Shown piece by piece: positions 23,511 through 35,534 of a stretch of DNA of 64,000 nt. Both the position numbers and the translations under genes were made by a program. The stretch is from Pomphorhynchus laevis (lineage: Eukaryota; Acanthocephala; Palaeacanthocephala; Echinorhynchida; Pomphorhynchidae): positions 124,001 through 188,000 of the forward strand of contig WNNJ02003609.1 of the NCBI GenBank assembly GCA_012934845.2. The letters are read 5' to 3'. The first letter of the stretch is position 1. Every line of letters begins with the position of its first letter. The notes beneath the pieces are model-generated. The model saw only the letters and a list, made by a program, of their open reading frames with translations, had not been told where the DNA came from and did not search any database.

Positions 23511-24189
23511 ACCGATCACTACCTTATAGTTAGTAAACTTTGATGGCAGGATTAGTGGCTAGACAAGCCTTGTAAACCCAAACGTTCTTTGAGGGCGTGC
23601 TAGGAGCGTCTAGCAGATGTTTCTGTCAAAAGACGTGTTTCTGGCTTACTCGGGAGGACTTCTCTCGGTTGTCGGAAGAGGTAAAGAACATTGATCAGGA
23701 ATGGAAGATGTTCAGATCCTCGCTTTGCAAAGCAACTGTAAAAAGTTGTGGCTCAAAGGACTTAGGTGCTTGTCGCTGAGTAAATTCTCGAACTGCTTAG
23801 TAAACACTAACACTGAGAGATTTTGTCCAACAGAAGAAGCTGGTTTATAAAGCAACTTTGTCAAATAAATCAGTGGAATCTGTAGACAAGTATCGAAGGG
23901 CAAAGATAGCTTCAGTTTGAGCAGTTACCGAAGTGAAGAAGGCGGCTTGGGAGAAGTCTGGAGAGCACTTAGAAGTTGATTATAGGTCAGTTTCGAAGAT
24001 GTTCTGGAGGACGATCAGGAACCTTCGTGTTGGAAAGCAGAAAACTACTCAAACTGTCTATGACAAGAGAGGATCTATGCTCACTGACATTGAAGAAATT
24101 CTTGGTCGTTGGAAAGAGCATTTTAAAAGTCTCCTTAATCTTATGGATATACCTTCTCCTGTAGAAGTAGAACTTTAGAACCAACGGTA

Positions 24190-25000
24190 GAGCTCATCTC
24201 TTTGGAAGTGGTCATTGCTGTTGTTAAAAAATTCGAAATTACAAGTTTTCTGGATTAGACGAGATTCGACCTGAATCTTTAAAGGCTCTCGATGTTGCTG
24301 GCATGAAGTGGCTAACACGGATATTCAATGTTGCATTGACGTCGAGCAAGGTTCCTATTGAGTGGCGACTGGTGGTGGTACCGATTTTTAATAAAAGTGA
24401 CCGAAGAGTGTGTTCCGATTATCGGGCATCACTCTTCTTAGCCAAACCTGTAAGTTATTTGCTAGGATTCATGAGTTAATGGTACGGCCTATGATTGAGA
24501 GACAGTTGCAAGAAGAACAATGCGGCTTTCGTCCAGGTCCTGGAACTACAGATCAACTCTTTACTCTCTCAACTATGCTTGAACGGTCTTGCTAGTTCGC
24601 TCGTCTACATGTGCTTTGTAGATTTGTAGAAGGTGTTTGACCGAGTTCCGCGAGAGAGGTTGAGAGAGGTACTAAGGGAGGATGGTGTACCACACTATCT
24701 TCAAATAGCTATGACTTCTCTGTATGAACAAAGTATGAGTCATGTTCGTGTTCTAGGTAGAAAATCTGAATCATTTCCAGTAGGCGATGGGCTTCGTCAG
24801 GGATGTCCTTTGTCTCCACTTTGTTCCTTGTTTACATGAACAAAATTTCGAGACAGGATGCGGTGAGGGATGTCGGTCTTCAGTTCGGTTCAATCAGGAT
24901 ATCATCTCTGATTTTTGCAGATGATGTTGTCTTGTTGGCTTATTGTCCTGAAGACTTACAATGCCTACTAGATCGATTCACAATGTAATGCAATAGTACC
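24190..25000 (+). pseudogene. RTE-like LINE reverse transcriptase domain
   Basis: Fragments in several frames read SGLDEIRPESLKALDVAG, SGITLLSQTCKLFARI, EEQCGFRPGPGTTDQLFTL, VPRERLREVLREDGVPHYLQ and SFPVGDGLRQGCPLSPLC (motif B). Motif C, LIFADDVVLL (24914-24925 for FADD), keeps both Asp residues. The catalytic motif is thus intact while the frame is not. Motif A is disrupted by a stop near 24627. Confidence 0.75.
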
Positions 25001-25720
25001 TCCAAGACTGTCTCTATGTGTTCGTCTCGGATTCAGGTGTCAACGTCAATCTGGATTAGGGAATGGGTTCTTTCTGATGTGGAGTATTTCAAGTATCTTG
25101 GAGTATTATTCTCGAGGGACGGCAGGAGCATCAAGGAGATTGAAAAGCGGATTTGTGCAGCTAACGCAGCAATGCGTTCTTTGTACAGGTCTGTCGTGGT
25201 GAAGCGGGAGTTGAGTCTTCGGCCGTAGCTTTCGGTTTACCACGCAATCTTTGTTCCAATCTTAATCTATGGTTATGAGCTTTGGGTTATGAATGAATAG
25301 ATAATATCTCGGATACAGTCAACCATAATGAGGTTCCTTTCCTTGTGGTCGGTCTTAGCCTTGAGATAAGGTTAGGAATTCGGTCATCCGGGATGGACTC
25401 GGAGTAAATTCGATGCTTCTCCACATCGAAAAAAGTCAGTTGAGGTGTCTAGGACACGACCTGAGGTTGTCTAGGGTCACCTTCTTGGGCGGGTTTTCCA
25501 GGCCGGACTCTCTGGAAATAGACCTCGTGGTAGACCTCGATACCGGTGGAGAGGTCAAATCTCGAAACTGCCGAAGACCGTTTCGGGCTATTTAAAAGAG
25601 AACTCTGGTTTGTCGCCTAAAATCGCGATGTCTGGAGTAGTTTGGTTCGTGCACGGTCTTCACGACCCAACACCTGGACCAGTGGTTGACAGGAAAAATC
25701 TTGTATATTTTTTTTTTTTT

Positions 25721-26410
25721 TCTTGTCTAGAAATTGTTGTTATACTGTATAGAGTGAAAACTATGATAAAACACATGTACACGTAAATTCAATATGAAAT
25801 ATCTTAGAGATAATTATATTTTAAATAACTTCCTACGATATTTTTTTATCGTCAACCATAGTTATTCTTATACTATTGGTCAAGAGCACTATGACCTACC
25901 CACAACCAATAATTGTTAAGATGATTCTCATATATTCATTAGCAGGTAAAATATTTTAGTATATTACACCTCGTATCCAGGTGTGCATTTCGTTCGACCG
26001 TTTAGCCGAATTCAAGAACCAAAATTTAAATAATATATTATTTTAATCACCTCCTATGATTTAACACTGTAACACATATCATTATTCAAAAATATATGCT
26101 ACAATAGTAAACTATTCATTATTTTGATTGCGCTAGGATACATAATGACCAGGGAAAAACACTAACAATAATCCTGAAGTATCATCATAGTTTTGTATAA
26201 GATATCACTATACTTACTTAAAAGCAGCAAAATTTATCGATTTAGTCGAATATTAAGTTTTCAGAGCTATTTACAAATTGACTTGAAGAATTTTGGCAAA
26301 TATTAAAATATTGAAATTTTATTAAAAAAATATGAACAACCTAGTTTCTTTGTTTCGTTTGAATCATATGGTCAGGAATACTCATTTACGTTTTAGCAAT
26401 TAGTTTTAAA
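25721..26410. other. AT-rich DNA without recognisable genes
   Basis: Nothing is supported in this stretch. Confidence 0.5.
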
Positions 26411-26621
26411 TAATTATTGGAGCTGGATCAAAGGAAAGACGTAATTATTTTTGATATTTCGCCAACTACTGTAAACATCTTGAGGAGAAAATTACAATCA
26501 TATTGTAATTTTCTGAAGATGCTAACAGAAGTTAACGAAATATCAATAAAATAATTTCGTATTTCCTTTAATCCAGCTCCAATAATTATTTATCAATAAT
26601 GGATCAGCATCAACTATTTAA
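26411..26621 (+). repeat. Foldback repeat family 1, copy 2
   Basis: The left arm, ATTATTGGAGCTGGATCAAA, mirrors the right arm end CCAGCTCCAATAATTATT. The right arm carries TTTT, CTGAAGA (26513-26519), T, GCTAAC-AGAA-GTTAAC, GAAATATC. Helix II has one mismatch compared with the 19116 copy. The shared extension ATCAATAATGGATCAGCATC follows. Confidence 0.85.
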
Positions 26622-26951
26622 TATAATATAATTGTATGTATTCTAATAAATCTTATAACTCAATTCCAATTCACCACGACAGATAATCCCGAAATTCAAA
26701 TTCAGAATATATCGCACTTGTGTGAGATACCGACTTCACGCTGTATTTTACACGTAAATAATACTCTAAAAACAGTGGATACGTGTCAGATAATCGTATA
26801 GATAAAATGGTCATAATAATTTAATAATTAATAATTGATATTTAATTTAATAAATATTTAATAATTTTTTAATATCTAATGATATTGTTATAATGATATT
26901 TATTTAATATCTATAAAACAATATAAGCAATGATATTGTTATACAATATAG

Positions 26952-27120
26952 TGAACGTTTAGACGATGATGAAGCTCGAAGGAGAATCTTTATTGAAAAA
27001 CGCCGTCAACACTACGATGAGTATAGGAGGGCCAAAGAGTTACTCCAACACTCCACAACCGCGTCGGCGATGACGTCGTATTGTAACGAACAATTAATAT
27101 TTGGGACCGGATTGCGGTAA
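26952..27120 (+). CDS. Possible last exon of a protein phosphatase inhibitor 2-like gene
   Basis: A GC-richer island in AT-rich DNA. After a possible splice acceptor (ATATAG ending at 26951) the frame encodes ERLDDDEARRRIFIEKRRQH, then YDEYRRAKELLQ and a tail to a TAA at 27118-27120, about 55 residues. The E-x-RRRxF-x-x-KRRxHYxE-x4-K pattern resembles the conserved C-terminal segment of inhibitor 2 (PPP1R2; human EKKRQFEMKRKLHYNE), which docks in the PP1 active site. The match is from memory and short. No upstream exon or donor was found, so a lone exon or a processed remnant are both possible. Confidence 0.35.
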
Positions 27121-28587
27121 CCCCCAATTTGTAACTTGTAATTGTTTTAGAACTTATTTGACTAAAATACCTTAGATAGACAAAAACAAATTATGTACTC
27201 AGATATGTAAAATGTAATTGTCTTCGAGCTTAAGTGAAACGCAAAATTTGTAACAAAAGTTGTATTCTAAATAAGCATAAGCCATGTCAAAAATGTCAGA
27301 TCGACTCTGCTTGTTATTTTTTCTAAGTTATTTTGTTTCTAGTCTACACTCATAAACTTAGAGGTAAACTCTTAGTTTACCTGAAGTTTAATATAAAAAA
27401 TTTGAAAGATATATAATTCTCAATAAATGCCAACCATTTAGTATTTATCATACAAAATGCATGTTTAGACCGATCGAGAACACTAACTGGATGTTTATCA
27501 TATAATAACATTTAGTAATTTTAATATTTAATGGTTTGTTTTTGTCGATATTAATAATTACATTGTCTTATCAATATCATTTTAATTTTCAAGTATTTTT
27601 TAAGTATTCTATTCGATATAATATATATAAATGGTAGATAATTTTGTGAACTTATCGCAATAATATTTCCGAAAAACACGTTCAAATTATAGCCCCAAAA
27701 TGCCTTAGTTGTCAATACACATGTATAAACTTACGTGTAGAATTTCAATTGAGAACTCGTATGTGTGATCAAATTTTTGAAAATTACCAATTTACCAATT
27801 GTGTGAATGAATTTTTTTTCATAATTAATATTTCAATATTTAATAATAAATATTGAAATATTTCAATAAGTATTGGGATAATTACCATCCTGTTTGATAC
27901 AAAATAACAGTGTTAATTTTAAAAATCATAATTTTTATATTATGATATTTAGGATTAAATAATATTTATAAACTATATATTATTAATATAATGATTTTCT
28001 TAAATTATCTTTATTTCTATCATATATTTGTTTGTTAGATTAAGATGATGAATGAAATTTATAAAAGACGGTTTTGTTAAATATTAATTTGGTTAAAATC
28101 GAGATACTTCTTAAATTGATTCAATAAATTCATTTCAGTATTTTCAATTTTTGATCGCTGCCAGCAGTCTACTGTTTATCTAGAAACATCCATGGCTCCA
28201 TGCTTTTCACGGTATAACTCTGCCTAGTGTCTTTTACCTATTAATTAAGCCAAATAATTAGTATAATGCTACACATCGGTCAATAATGACATGGAAATGG
28301 GAATGTAACAACCTATTTTTAGCTAATTTACAAAATCAGTGACCTAGGCCATGCATATTTTTATTGCGCACTGCTTGCATTATTAGCGATTTTAAATTTT
28401 GTTTGTTTTACAATGATGATAATGAGTCAATAATTTTGTGTGGAATTGATCATAGAGATTTAAACATGCGAGAATTGCAATATTTTTGATACAATTTTTT
28501 TTGCAATTTGGGGTTTTACCCACGTGAAAAATATCCTATTGACACAAAAATATGTTATTGAGTGACAGTTCTTAATTGTAAAAAACA
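27121..28587. other. AT-rich DNA without recognisable genes
   Basis: No frame is supported. If 28588 begins a real gene, its promoter and 5' leader would lie at the end of this stretch, but no clear element is visible. Confidence 0.5.
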
Positions 28588-28746
28588 ATGTCCGAAGCAA
28601 AGTTCTTGTACATCCTCATCATCTTGGTCGTCATCTTACCACCAACCTATTATGTTCTTGCTCTTTGGAGTCGTCGCCAGAATGCTGACAGCATTTCCGC
28701 GTTGGATTTCGATGCTAACGTTTTGGAGGAAAAAAATTTCGCTTAA
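28588..28746 (+). CDS. Small membrane-anchored protein, 52 residues, unrecognised
   Basis: An ATG with A at -3 (ACAATG) opens 52 codons to a TAA. The protein begins MSEAKF, has one hydrophobic segment LYILIILVVILPPTYYVLAL (residues 7-26), then basic WSRR and an acidic tail with SISALDFDANVLEEKN. That is the layout of a small single-pass membrane protein or a first exon with a signal anchor. Codons are GC-richer (TTC, ATC, GTC, CGC) than the flanks, unlike chance frames in such DNA. I do not recognise a family. A PLE tail fragment begins within about ten bases after the stop, so 3' sequence may have been displaced. Confidence 0.5.
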   Translation: MSEAKFLYILIILVVILPPTYYVLALWSRRQNADSISALDFDANVLEEKNFA

Positions 28747-28749
28747 TTT

Positions 28750-29330
28750 ATTAAGCGAATTTTTTTATGGATAATAAATAATATCAAGAACAAAATTGAT
28801 CGTAAATATAAAATTCAAGAGTCTTCAATACGTTCGACAGCCATTTTTACGTCCCCTTATAGATGCAACAAACGCTTCAAGATTAGTATCACGGCTATAG
28901 AATCCCACTGTTTGCATTTGTACAAGTTCGGGTGCATAAAGTTGTTCTTATAAATAATATACATTGTATTATAAAATATATTACAATAAATTAGCAAATT
29001 TCAACACAGGAAATACGTCATTGGCGTGTATTTGGCCTTGCATCTTTATTGGGTCGAAGAATAAAGGTCTAAACCTGATAGCATAGCAGTTCCTCTTGAT
29101 GACCTCTAATTCTGATATTAAAGGTCATTCTGATATTATTCTAATATAATCTTTATTCTGATAATCCTAATCCTTATTCTGATAATATTAATATTATCCT
29201 AATCCTTGTTTTTATAATCGTCTGTTATTTATTAGTAAATTCTTAAAAATTGATTTTTATTTTAAATTTTAATTAATAAATATAAATTATATAAAATCTT
29301 ATATAACAATTATTAATTATTAATTATTAT
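28750..29330 (+). repeat. PLE 3' tail, interrupted copy
   Basis: Begins with TTTTTTTATGGATAATAAAT, matching the end of the PLE coding region, is interrupted at about 28785-28945, and resumes with AATAATATACATTGTATTA. The tail hairpins are recognisable: AAATACGTC...GTATTT, then GGCCTT with partner AAGGTC, then TAAACCTGATAGCATAGCAG and TTGATGACCTCTAATTCTG. The GGCCTT/AAGGTC pair differs from GGCCCCGT/ACGGGGGCC of copy 1 yet keeps pairing. Confidence 0.7.
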
Positions 29331-29929
29331 TTTTTATTTGATAATTTAAGTGGTATCAACGGAAACCTAAATCTGTTTATGTGAGGTACATATATATAAA
29401 ACCTTATATATTTAACAATAATAAAATTCGTTAATTTGTTTTCTCTCGAAGTTACCTTAGAGAGTGGTATCAACGGAAACCGTGATGTTTTCTTATTTTG
29501 CTTTATCCTGATCAAAATAATAACTATTATTAAAAATTAATTTATTAATGAACTCTTATTATTTTCCTTCATGAATCTTCTAACAATTACCGAATTTAAT
29601 ATTTTTATTAAATCAACCGAGTGACCTTCAATACAAATGACAATAATCATTTACTAAATAATCCGATCATTTTTATAAATTTGTAATTTGGAGCAAGATA
29701 AATAAAAACAAATTTATTTTTATATTTCGCTAGATGCTGCTAGCGATACCAGAAAAAGAACAAAGCATAATCGGTTCCTATTGAACAAATTATGTTTTGT
29801 TTTGATAATGCTGGTAATAACTAGTGAAAGATAAATATTAATTTGTTTGCGAATCCTGACCCAAAATTTAAAAGTAATTTATCGCCTTTTATTAAAAATA
29901 ATTTTTTAAATAGGAATAAATGATATAAT
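29331..29929. other. AT-rich DNA with an 18-base direct repeat
   Basis: GTGGTATCAACGGAAACC occurs at 29350-29367 and 29464-29481. A single foldback-like arm with ATATTTCGCTAG and CTAGCG lies near 29722. No gene is supported. Confidence 0.6.
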
Positions 29930-30130
29930 AATTTATTTAATAAATAATTTTTATCAAGTTGGATTTTTATTAATTAATTTATTTTTTATTAATTCATAAA
30001 AATTGACTTTTAAATTTCAATTTTTTATTTTAATTTGATATAAATTATATAGCAATTATTATTTATTGTTTAATTATTTTAATTTATAAATAATATAAAA
30101 TACGTACACAAAATTAGCTGATCTGATTGT
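29930..30130 (+). repeat. PLE 3' tail, terminal part
   Basis: Matches the distal tail: AATTCATAAAAATTGACTTT, TTTGATATAAATTATATAGC, and the end ATACGTACACAAAATTAGCT followed by GATCTGATTG. The hairpin-bearing proximal part is missing. Confidence 0.65.
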
Positions 30131-33100
30131 AAGATCAGCTCAATATACTGATATTGTATATAACAAACCGCTTTTTTGAACAGTTCATGCAACTTCGGTG
30201 ATTTGTTAAAGCTTTAATGGAACTTTGAGTGATTTTTTCTTATAAAACATTTGATATTTTCGACAGCTACTGGTATCATTTTCAGTATTTTCTGGAAAAT
30301 ACTTTATTTTTCAGAATATTTTTTTTGTAAAGTGTAGTCTTGCTTCCATCATTTAAAGCATTACGACAGAATACTACTTTACCAATCACTCAAACAAAAG
30401 ATCAGATATATCGTGTACGTATTCAAAAATATATATATATCTTTTACGAAACATAGCCTATTAATTTTATTATTTAATAAAATAATAAAATTGATAACGT
30501 GAATATGCAATAGTAAGAATTTATTCTTATAAATCTATTTTAATAACTTTAATATCAGAGTATCAGATAATTAATAATTTACATAAAAGTTGCAAATGCT
30601 ATGTTATTTTTATAATAAAAATATTATTATAATAAATTATTACTTTATTTATTATTTGATAGCAATGGATTTTTTGTTTTTATTAAGTTAAAAAGGTTTA
30701 CTTTTTAATAATGGGATGCAAATAAAATCCTGAAATTACACCAATCTTTTTAGTTATAATTTAATAGCTGTAGTGAATAAAATGAAGGTTGTGACTTTTA
30801 CTAAATACAAAAGATTTAAAAGTCATCATTATAAACTAGAAATTCCAATAAATATTTTGATATTTATGTACCAAATTATTATTTTAGGTAATACCTAAAT
30901 ACTAAATCAGATCGATTTGATCGTATTTTTAAATTGTGAAAGCCGGATTGTGATATTTAAATTTGGAAATTAATATCAAAATTATGTGTTTGATCCCATA
31001 TTACTTGTTTGGTTAAAAATCGATTACATCGTATATATTTAGTTATCTCTTTCAAATCTAAACTATAAGTTTGATTGATACAAAGTTCTAATCATATTCC
31101 AAAGTACGTTTTATCATATTTCTAAGTAATATTTAATTATTTTCAATAACTATAATTAATTTTTACTAAAGTTTAAATAAGTGAAATATTGGATCGCTAA
31201 TCTACGGGTACTTTCATGCGAATATAATTTCCAAAAGTTCATTGCGAATCTCAAGCCACTGAAATATTTACTGCTTGTTTCAGTCTCACAAAAGCATTCA
31301 CATAAAACTTAAAGTGATATGAGAAAATAAATCCTAAAGTGATTATGCAACCTATTGGTTGCATAATCTTGAATTTTCAATTATATGCGCAATTCTTTAG
31401 ACATTATAATTAGATTATTTGGATTCTTTCGTGTTAGGTCATAAATATATATATATTTGTCGAAAGTCATTATCGAAAAAGAGAATAATTAAATAGATTG
31501 ATAAATATTGTGAGAAGTTAACTTCGTAAAATAAGGTACGTGTTATTTATAAAATTTGAAAATTTTCGGTTCTTAGTTGAAAGAATAGTGTTAAACAAGG
31601 CCCTCAGTAAAAATCTCATTTTATCATATACCAATTATATCAGAATCTAAAAATCAGATCTGGTAATCATCATACTATTTTATAAACATATATGCTTTTA
31701 AAAATATTTTAAATAATTAAATGGTTAATAAAGTCTTGGATATGCTAGTTAGTATTTTAAACGATTGTTTGTTCATTTAATATAAGCCCTTGGTTTTTAT
31801 TTTATGATTTTAAAAAAATTCATTCTGTGTGTGCAGATTTGTACGTGCACTTGATATCTTTTATTTAATAATTCACTATGTTTAATGCAATTTATTATTG
31901 AAAAATCGAAATTTTATTTTTTAAAAGACAAATTTTAATAAAACTTTGTTTATTCAAATACACTAATATAATCTTGTTTTTGATGTGTTTGGACCCACGT
32001 GATTAAAAATTGTGGTAAGAAAACTAGTACATAAAATGGCCAATTAGCAAATTACGTAATCAAGGTTTTAGTCACCCTGCTTAACTGGTTATTGTTAAAT
32101 AAACTATATTTACAAACGCCGTAGCATAATTATTTTATCGCGCTATTGTTATCATGCATTGCCTATCATTAAGAATTCTTAATTTTTAATTTTCAGACGA
32201 ATTTATAGTTTATATTAGCATATTTAAGTTCGAATTTTAATTCAAAAACGCTCATGCAATACTTGATCATCCAAATAATGTGTAATCAAATAATGTGTAC
32301 AAAGAACTTAAAATTTAATTTGATATTTTAAGAAAGGTAATAATATGTTATTAATTACATTATTTATGTAGATAAATGTATTTTTCACCTTACCTCTCGG
32401 AATTGGGATACAAAATAACCATTCAAGTACATACAAGGCAGGTGCAATCAATTGATATAGGTCAACCGACTAAACAAAATCTTCTCGTTGCCGATGCGTT
32501 TTGATGCTTTAGAGAACATCAGTCGCGACACCATATCGCATAATTACTATAGCAAGCTAGCTTCTACGAAACTTATCGATTTCCGAGATCAGTAAGTTAG
32601 CGAGATGTTAGTAGAAGAATAGACGTGCAGAAGTGGGGGGGAAGCTTTACTTGCAAGAAATGCGAATGCATTCGCATCATCTAATTTAGATATAGCAAAT
32701 ATGGACGCTCTCTTGACTAGTGGTCGATTTGCAGACTGTGAATATTAATTGTTATATTTATTATAAAATAAGTATATATTATTATATAATATATATAATA
32801 ATCTATGTATAAATATAAATCATTGTATTATATAATTATTATATAATATATGAAAAAATAAAAATCAAATTTGTCAATCTACTCTGTACCTTCTTGTGTA
32901 TGTGATGATATTGTCGTTTATTTTCATCTATGTTTTATCCTACTAGTCACTAGTAAATATTAACTATTTTTTGTCACTTTGTAATTTTTATATTTTAATT
33001 AAATCGCTAGTTGGAATTGATGCATTTACACAGAGAACCCATATTTCCAATTGATTATTAATAATAAATTAATATGATTATTAATAATTTTATATGGAAT

Positions 33101-34990
33101 AATATCGCATTCGGGTCAAAGTAATTGTTTTTTTGCAAAGCACAGCCGATGATATATTATATATAAAATATATATGATATAATATATTTATATAAAAATA
33201 TACAATATTTAATTATAAATCAAATTATATGATTATTAATAATATGAAAATTAACATGGCTTATTGACTAAAATGTCAATTGATTATTTCAAGATTTGCT
33301 ATCAATCTATGATTTATTATTTATTAAAGTTTTTATTGTTTTAAATTAGTTTTTGTAAATACACAGATAAGGCAAAACGTTTTTGCACTTTCTCATGTGT
33401 GTTCAAGTTTAATATTGACCTTTGTCTTGAAGTCACCGTTAAAATGATTTTTAATAATCACCCCAAAATTACCTAAAGAATACTAAACTTAAAAACTGAT
33501 AACGGAAAAAGTAAAACCAAACAATATTATATTGTTTTATAACTAATTATACTGCTAGTTATAATATAATTAATGTATATTTAATTTCATTATTTAATTC
33601 AAATAATATAGGGATAATTTAGTCCATATTTGGCGATTATCTATCAAAAATAAATTAAAATTGATGATAAAAAACATTTAGTTAAGAATTTTATTTAGAA
33701 ATTTTATTTTAAACTTTTTATAACAATTGTGCAGAAATAACTATAAGTTAAGTAATATTTATTAACTTTGAATTTTATCGTGTATTGCACTAAACATGTA
33801 ATACAATCGTATTTATCATGCAACACACGGCCTTGCCCGTCGTGTTTATTTGTGAAAAATAACGCTAATAATTAATTAGTTTTGATAAATTTCATAATAA
33901 TATTTAATTTTAACCATTTAAATAAATTTAAATAATTTTAATCATTTGTAGAAAAATATATTGCTTTTTACACTATAAAAATGTTTAGCAGCAAAAATAA
34001 TCATCACGTTTTAAAAAGTATCCATCAAATCAGTTCCCTTTTTTACAGTATGATCACATTTTTATTTCAACCATAGAAATAGACAATATAAATTTTTCTA
34101 AATTGCTATATTACTCTATTTGAATATACAAACGTCACAATCTCTTTATATTTTGGCAGAAACATAATCTCATAATTAAAAAAACTATCTCAATAGTCGA
34201 AAATTTTTCAAATAAATAATTTTGTTTCTTTTTTCTCGATGGATACACGCCATAATCAAAAAATGAGTCAAGTGAGTGCATAACTAGACAGTATTTCATA
34301 ATATTAGATCAGTTAATACTGTTATCTCAAATATCATAAAATTTTTATCCCTAAAATCGAAGGAGATTCTGAAATATAAATTATAAATATAAATTATTTG
34401 TAATTAAATAAAACACAATTACATTCAACTATTCGAATGATGGACGTTTTATTTCTGTTAAAATGAAGCATACTCCTCCGTTATGCTATCTAAAACCGAG
34501 ATCGCCAATTATTCATGGTTTCATTTAATTAAAGATATTGGGATATAATCTTGGTATTCTATATATATTAAAAATATAGAAGTAATATATAGAGAGAGAT
34601 TAATATACTAAAATAATAAATAAGAAGAGACTTTATTATTTATTATCCAATTTCGATCCAATATTTCGGTAGCACTTGGACACACCATTATCAAGGATTA
34701 TTTAGTTGTAAAAAATGGTTTTAAAGCAACAATCTACTGATAATTCTATTTACAATCTAATGACAATTCGAGACATATATTAAAATAAAAATAATTATTT
34801 TTAATCTATTAATAAATTCAAATATTAAAAAACTGAATTCAATTTTAAATTAAATGTTTTGCTACCACATACCATTTCATATAAGATTAAAAACCATTAT
34901 CGATAAATTTATTTACATTTTAAGTCAAAAAAATGAAATCGTATTTTACAAAATCAAAATTTATACATAGTTTGCAATCAAGTTCAAAAT
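30131..34990. other. Long AT-rich stretch without recognisable genes
   Basis: Nearly 5 kb with no supported frame. Single foldback-type arms occur near 30245 (GATATTTTCGACAG) and 34660 (ATATTTCGGTAGCACTTGG). A GC-richer patch at 32450-32720 has no clear frame; it could be regulatory or an unrecognised exon. Confidence 0.5.
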
Positions 34991-35167
34991 ATGGACAATG
35001 TCCTGTCTTCACAGGCCTCTGAAAAACAAGCGGCGTTGCCCCCGCGCAATCGCCGCATTGATTCACTGCATGATCCAAAACGATTACCGCTTGTCGTCAG
35101 TCGTCCGAACCAGCCTAATTCCCAGCGTCCCCGAGTAATGACACTGCATTCAAGCCCACAGCACTAA
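34991..35167 (+). CDS. Possible small coding exon, 58 residues, unrecognised
   Basis: A GC-rich island in AT-rich DNA holds an open frame from the ATG to TAA. It reads MDNVLSSQASEKQAALPPRN, then RRIDSLHDPKRLPLVVSRPN and a tail rich in Pro, Gln and Ser ending SSPQH. The composition is that of a disordered, basic protein segment. Usage of CCC, CGC, GTC and CTG differs sharply from the flanks, which argues for coding origin. The frame stays open upstream of the ATG, so an exon starting earlier is possible. No family is recognised. Confidence 0.35.
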   Translation: MDNVLSSQASEKQAALPPRNRRIDSLHDPKRLPLVVSRPNQPNSQRPRVMTLHSSPQH

Positions 35168-35365
35168 GCGTCTCTTGCAAAAAGTATTTCAGCAAAAAAT
35201 TATTTCTAAAAATAGAAGAATTAGCAGTCGAAATTTTGTAAACAATATTTTACATGTTATATTTTACAAATTTTATCTTTCATAAAAGATATTTTTTGTT
35301 CGATTATGTAAAAATAAGACAAATTAATATAATTAATATTGTGTAAGCAGACTCCATTTAAAATT

Positions 35366-35534
35366 GTCAAAAGATCAAGAAGAGTCAATTATTTTTTTTT
35401 CACAAATTTTCAACCACTACTGCGGTCATCATCAGGAAAACATTTCCTGATGAAAAACATTTCCTGATGATGACCGCAGTAGTGGTTGAAAATTTGTGAA
35501 CAAAAAAATAATTGACTCTTCTTGATGTTTTGAC
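35366..35534. repeat. Near-perfect palindromic foldback (family 2)
   Basis: Arms 35366-35441 and 35458-35534 are almost exact inverses, starting GTCAAAAGATCAAGAAGAGT and ending with its complement. The centre repeats CATTTCCTGATGA. Each arm, read outward, holds CTGATGA (35464-35470 on the plus strand), T, GACCGC-AGTA-GTGGTT (6 bp with two G-T pairs) and GAAA (35488-35491). It is non-coding, and no other full copy was seen here. Confidence 0.85.

Larger units (their letters stand above)
22640..25720 (+). mobile_element. RTE-like LINE, decayed
   Basis: In order: an unclear 5' part (22640-23040), endonuclease (23041-23510), linker (23600-24180), RT (24190-25000), post-palm (25016-25330) and C-terminal region (25380-25600), ending near a T-rich run at about 25710. 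The wording (SLYRSVVVKRELSL, LLHIEKSQLRCLGHDLRLSR) is that of RTE-clade LINEs. It is GC-richer than its surroundings, so decay is moderate, but stops and frame changes occur about every 200 bases. A related fragment lies on the minus strand at 62030-63125. Confidence 0.8.

Noticed and set aside
29350-29481. Adapter contamination, since part of the repeated 18-mer resembles a cDNA-synthesis primer core
   Set aside because: Only about 13 bases match and the rest of the primer is absent. It sits in ordinary genomic sequence.
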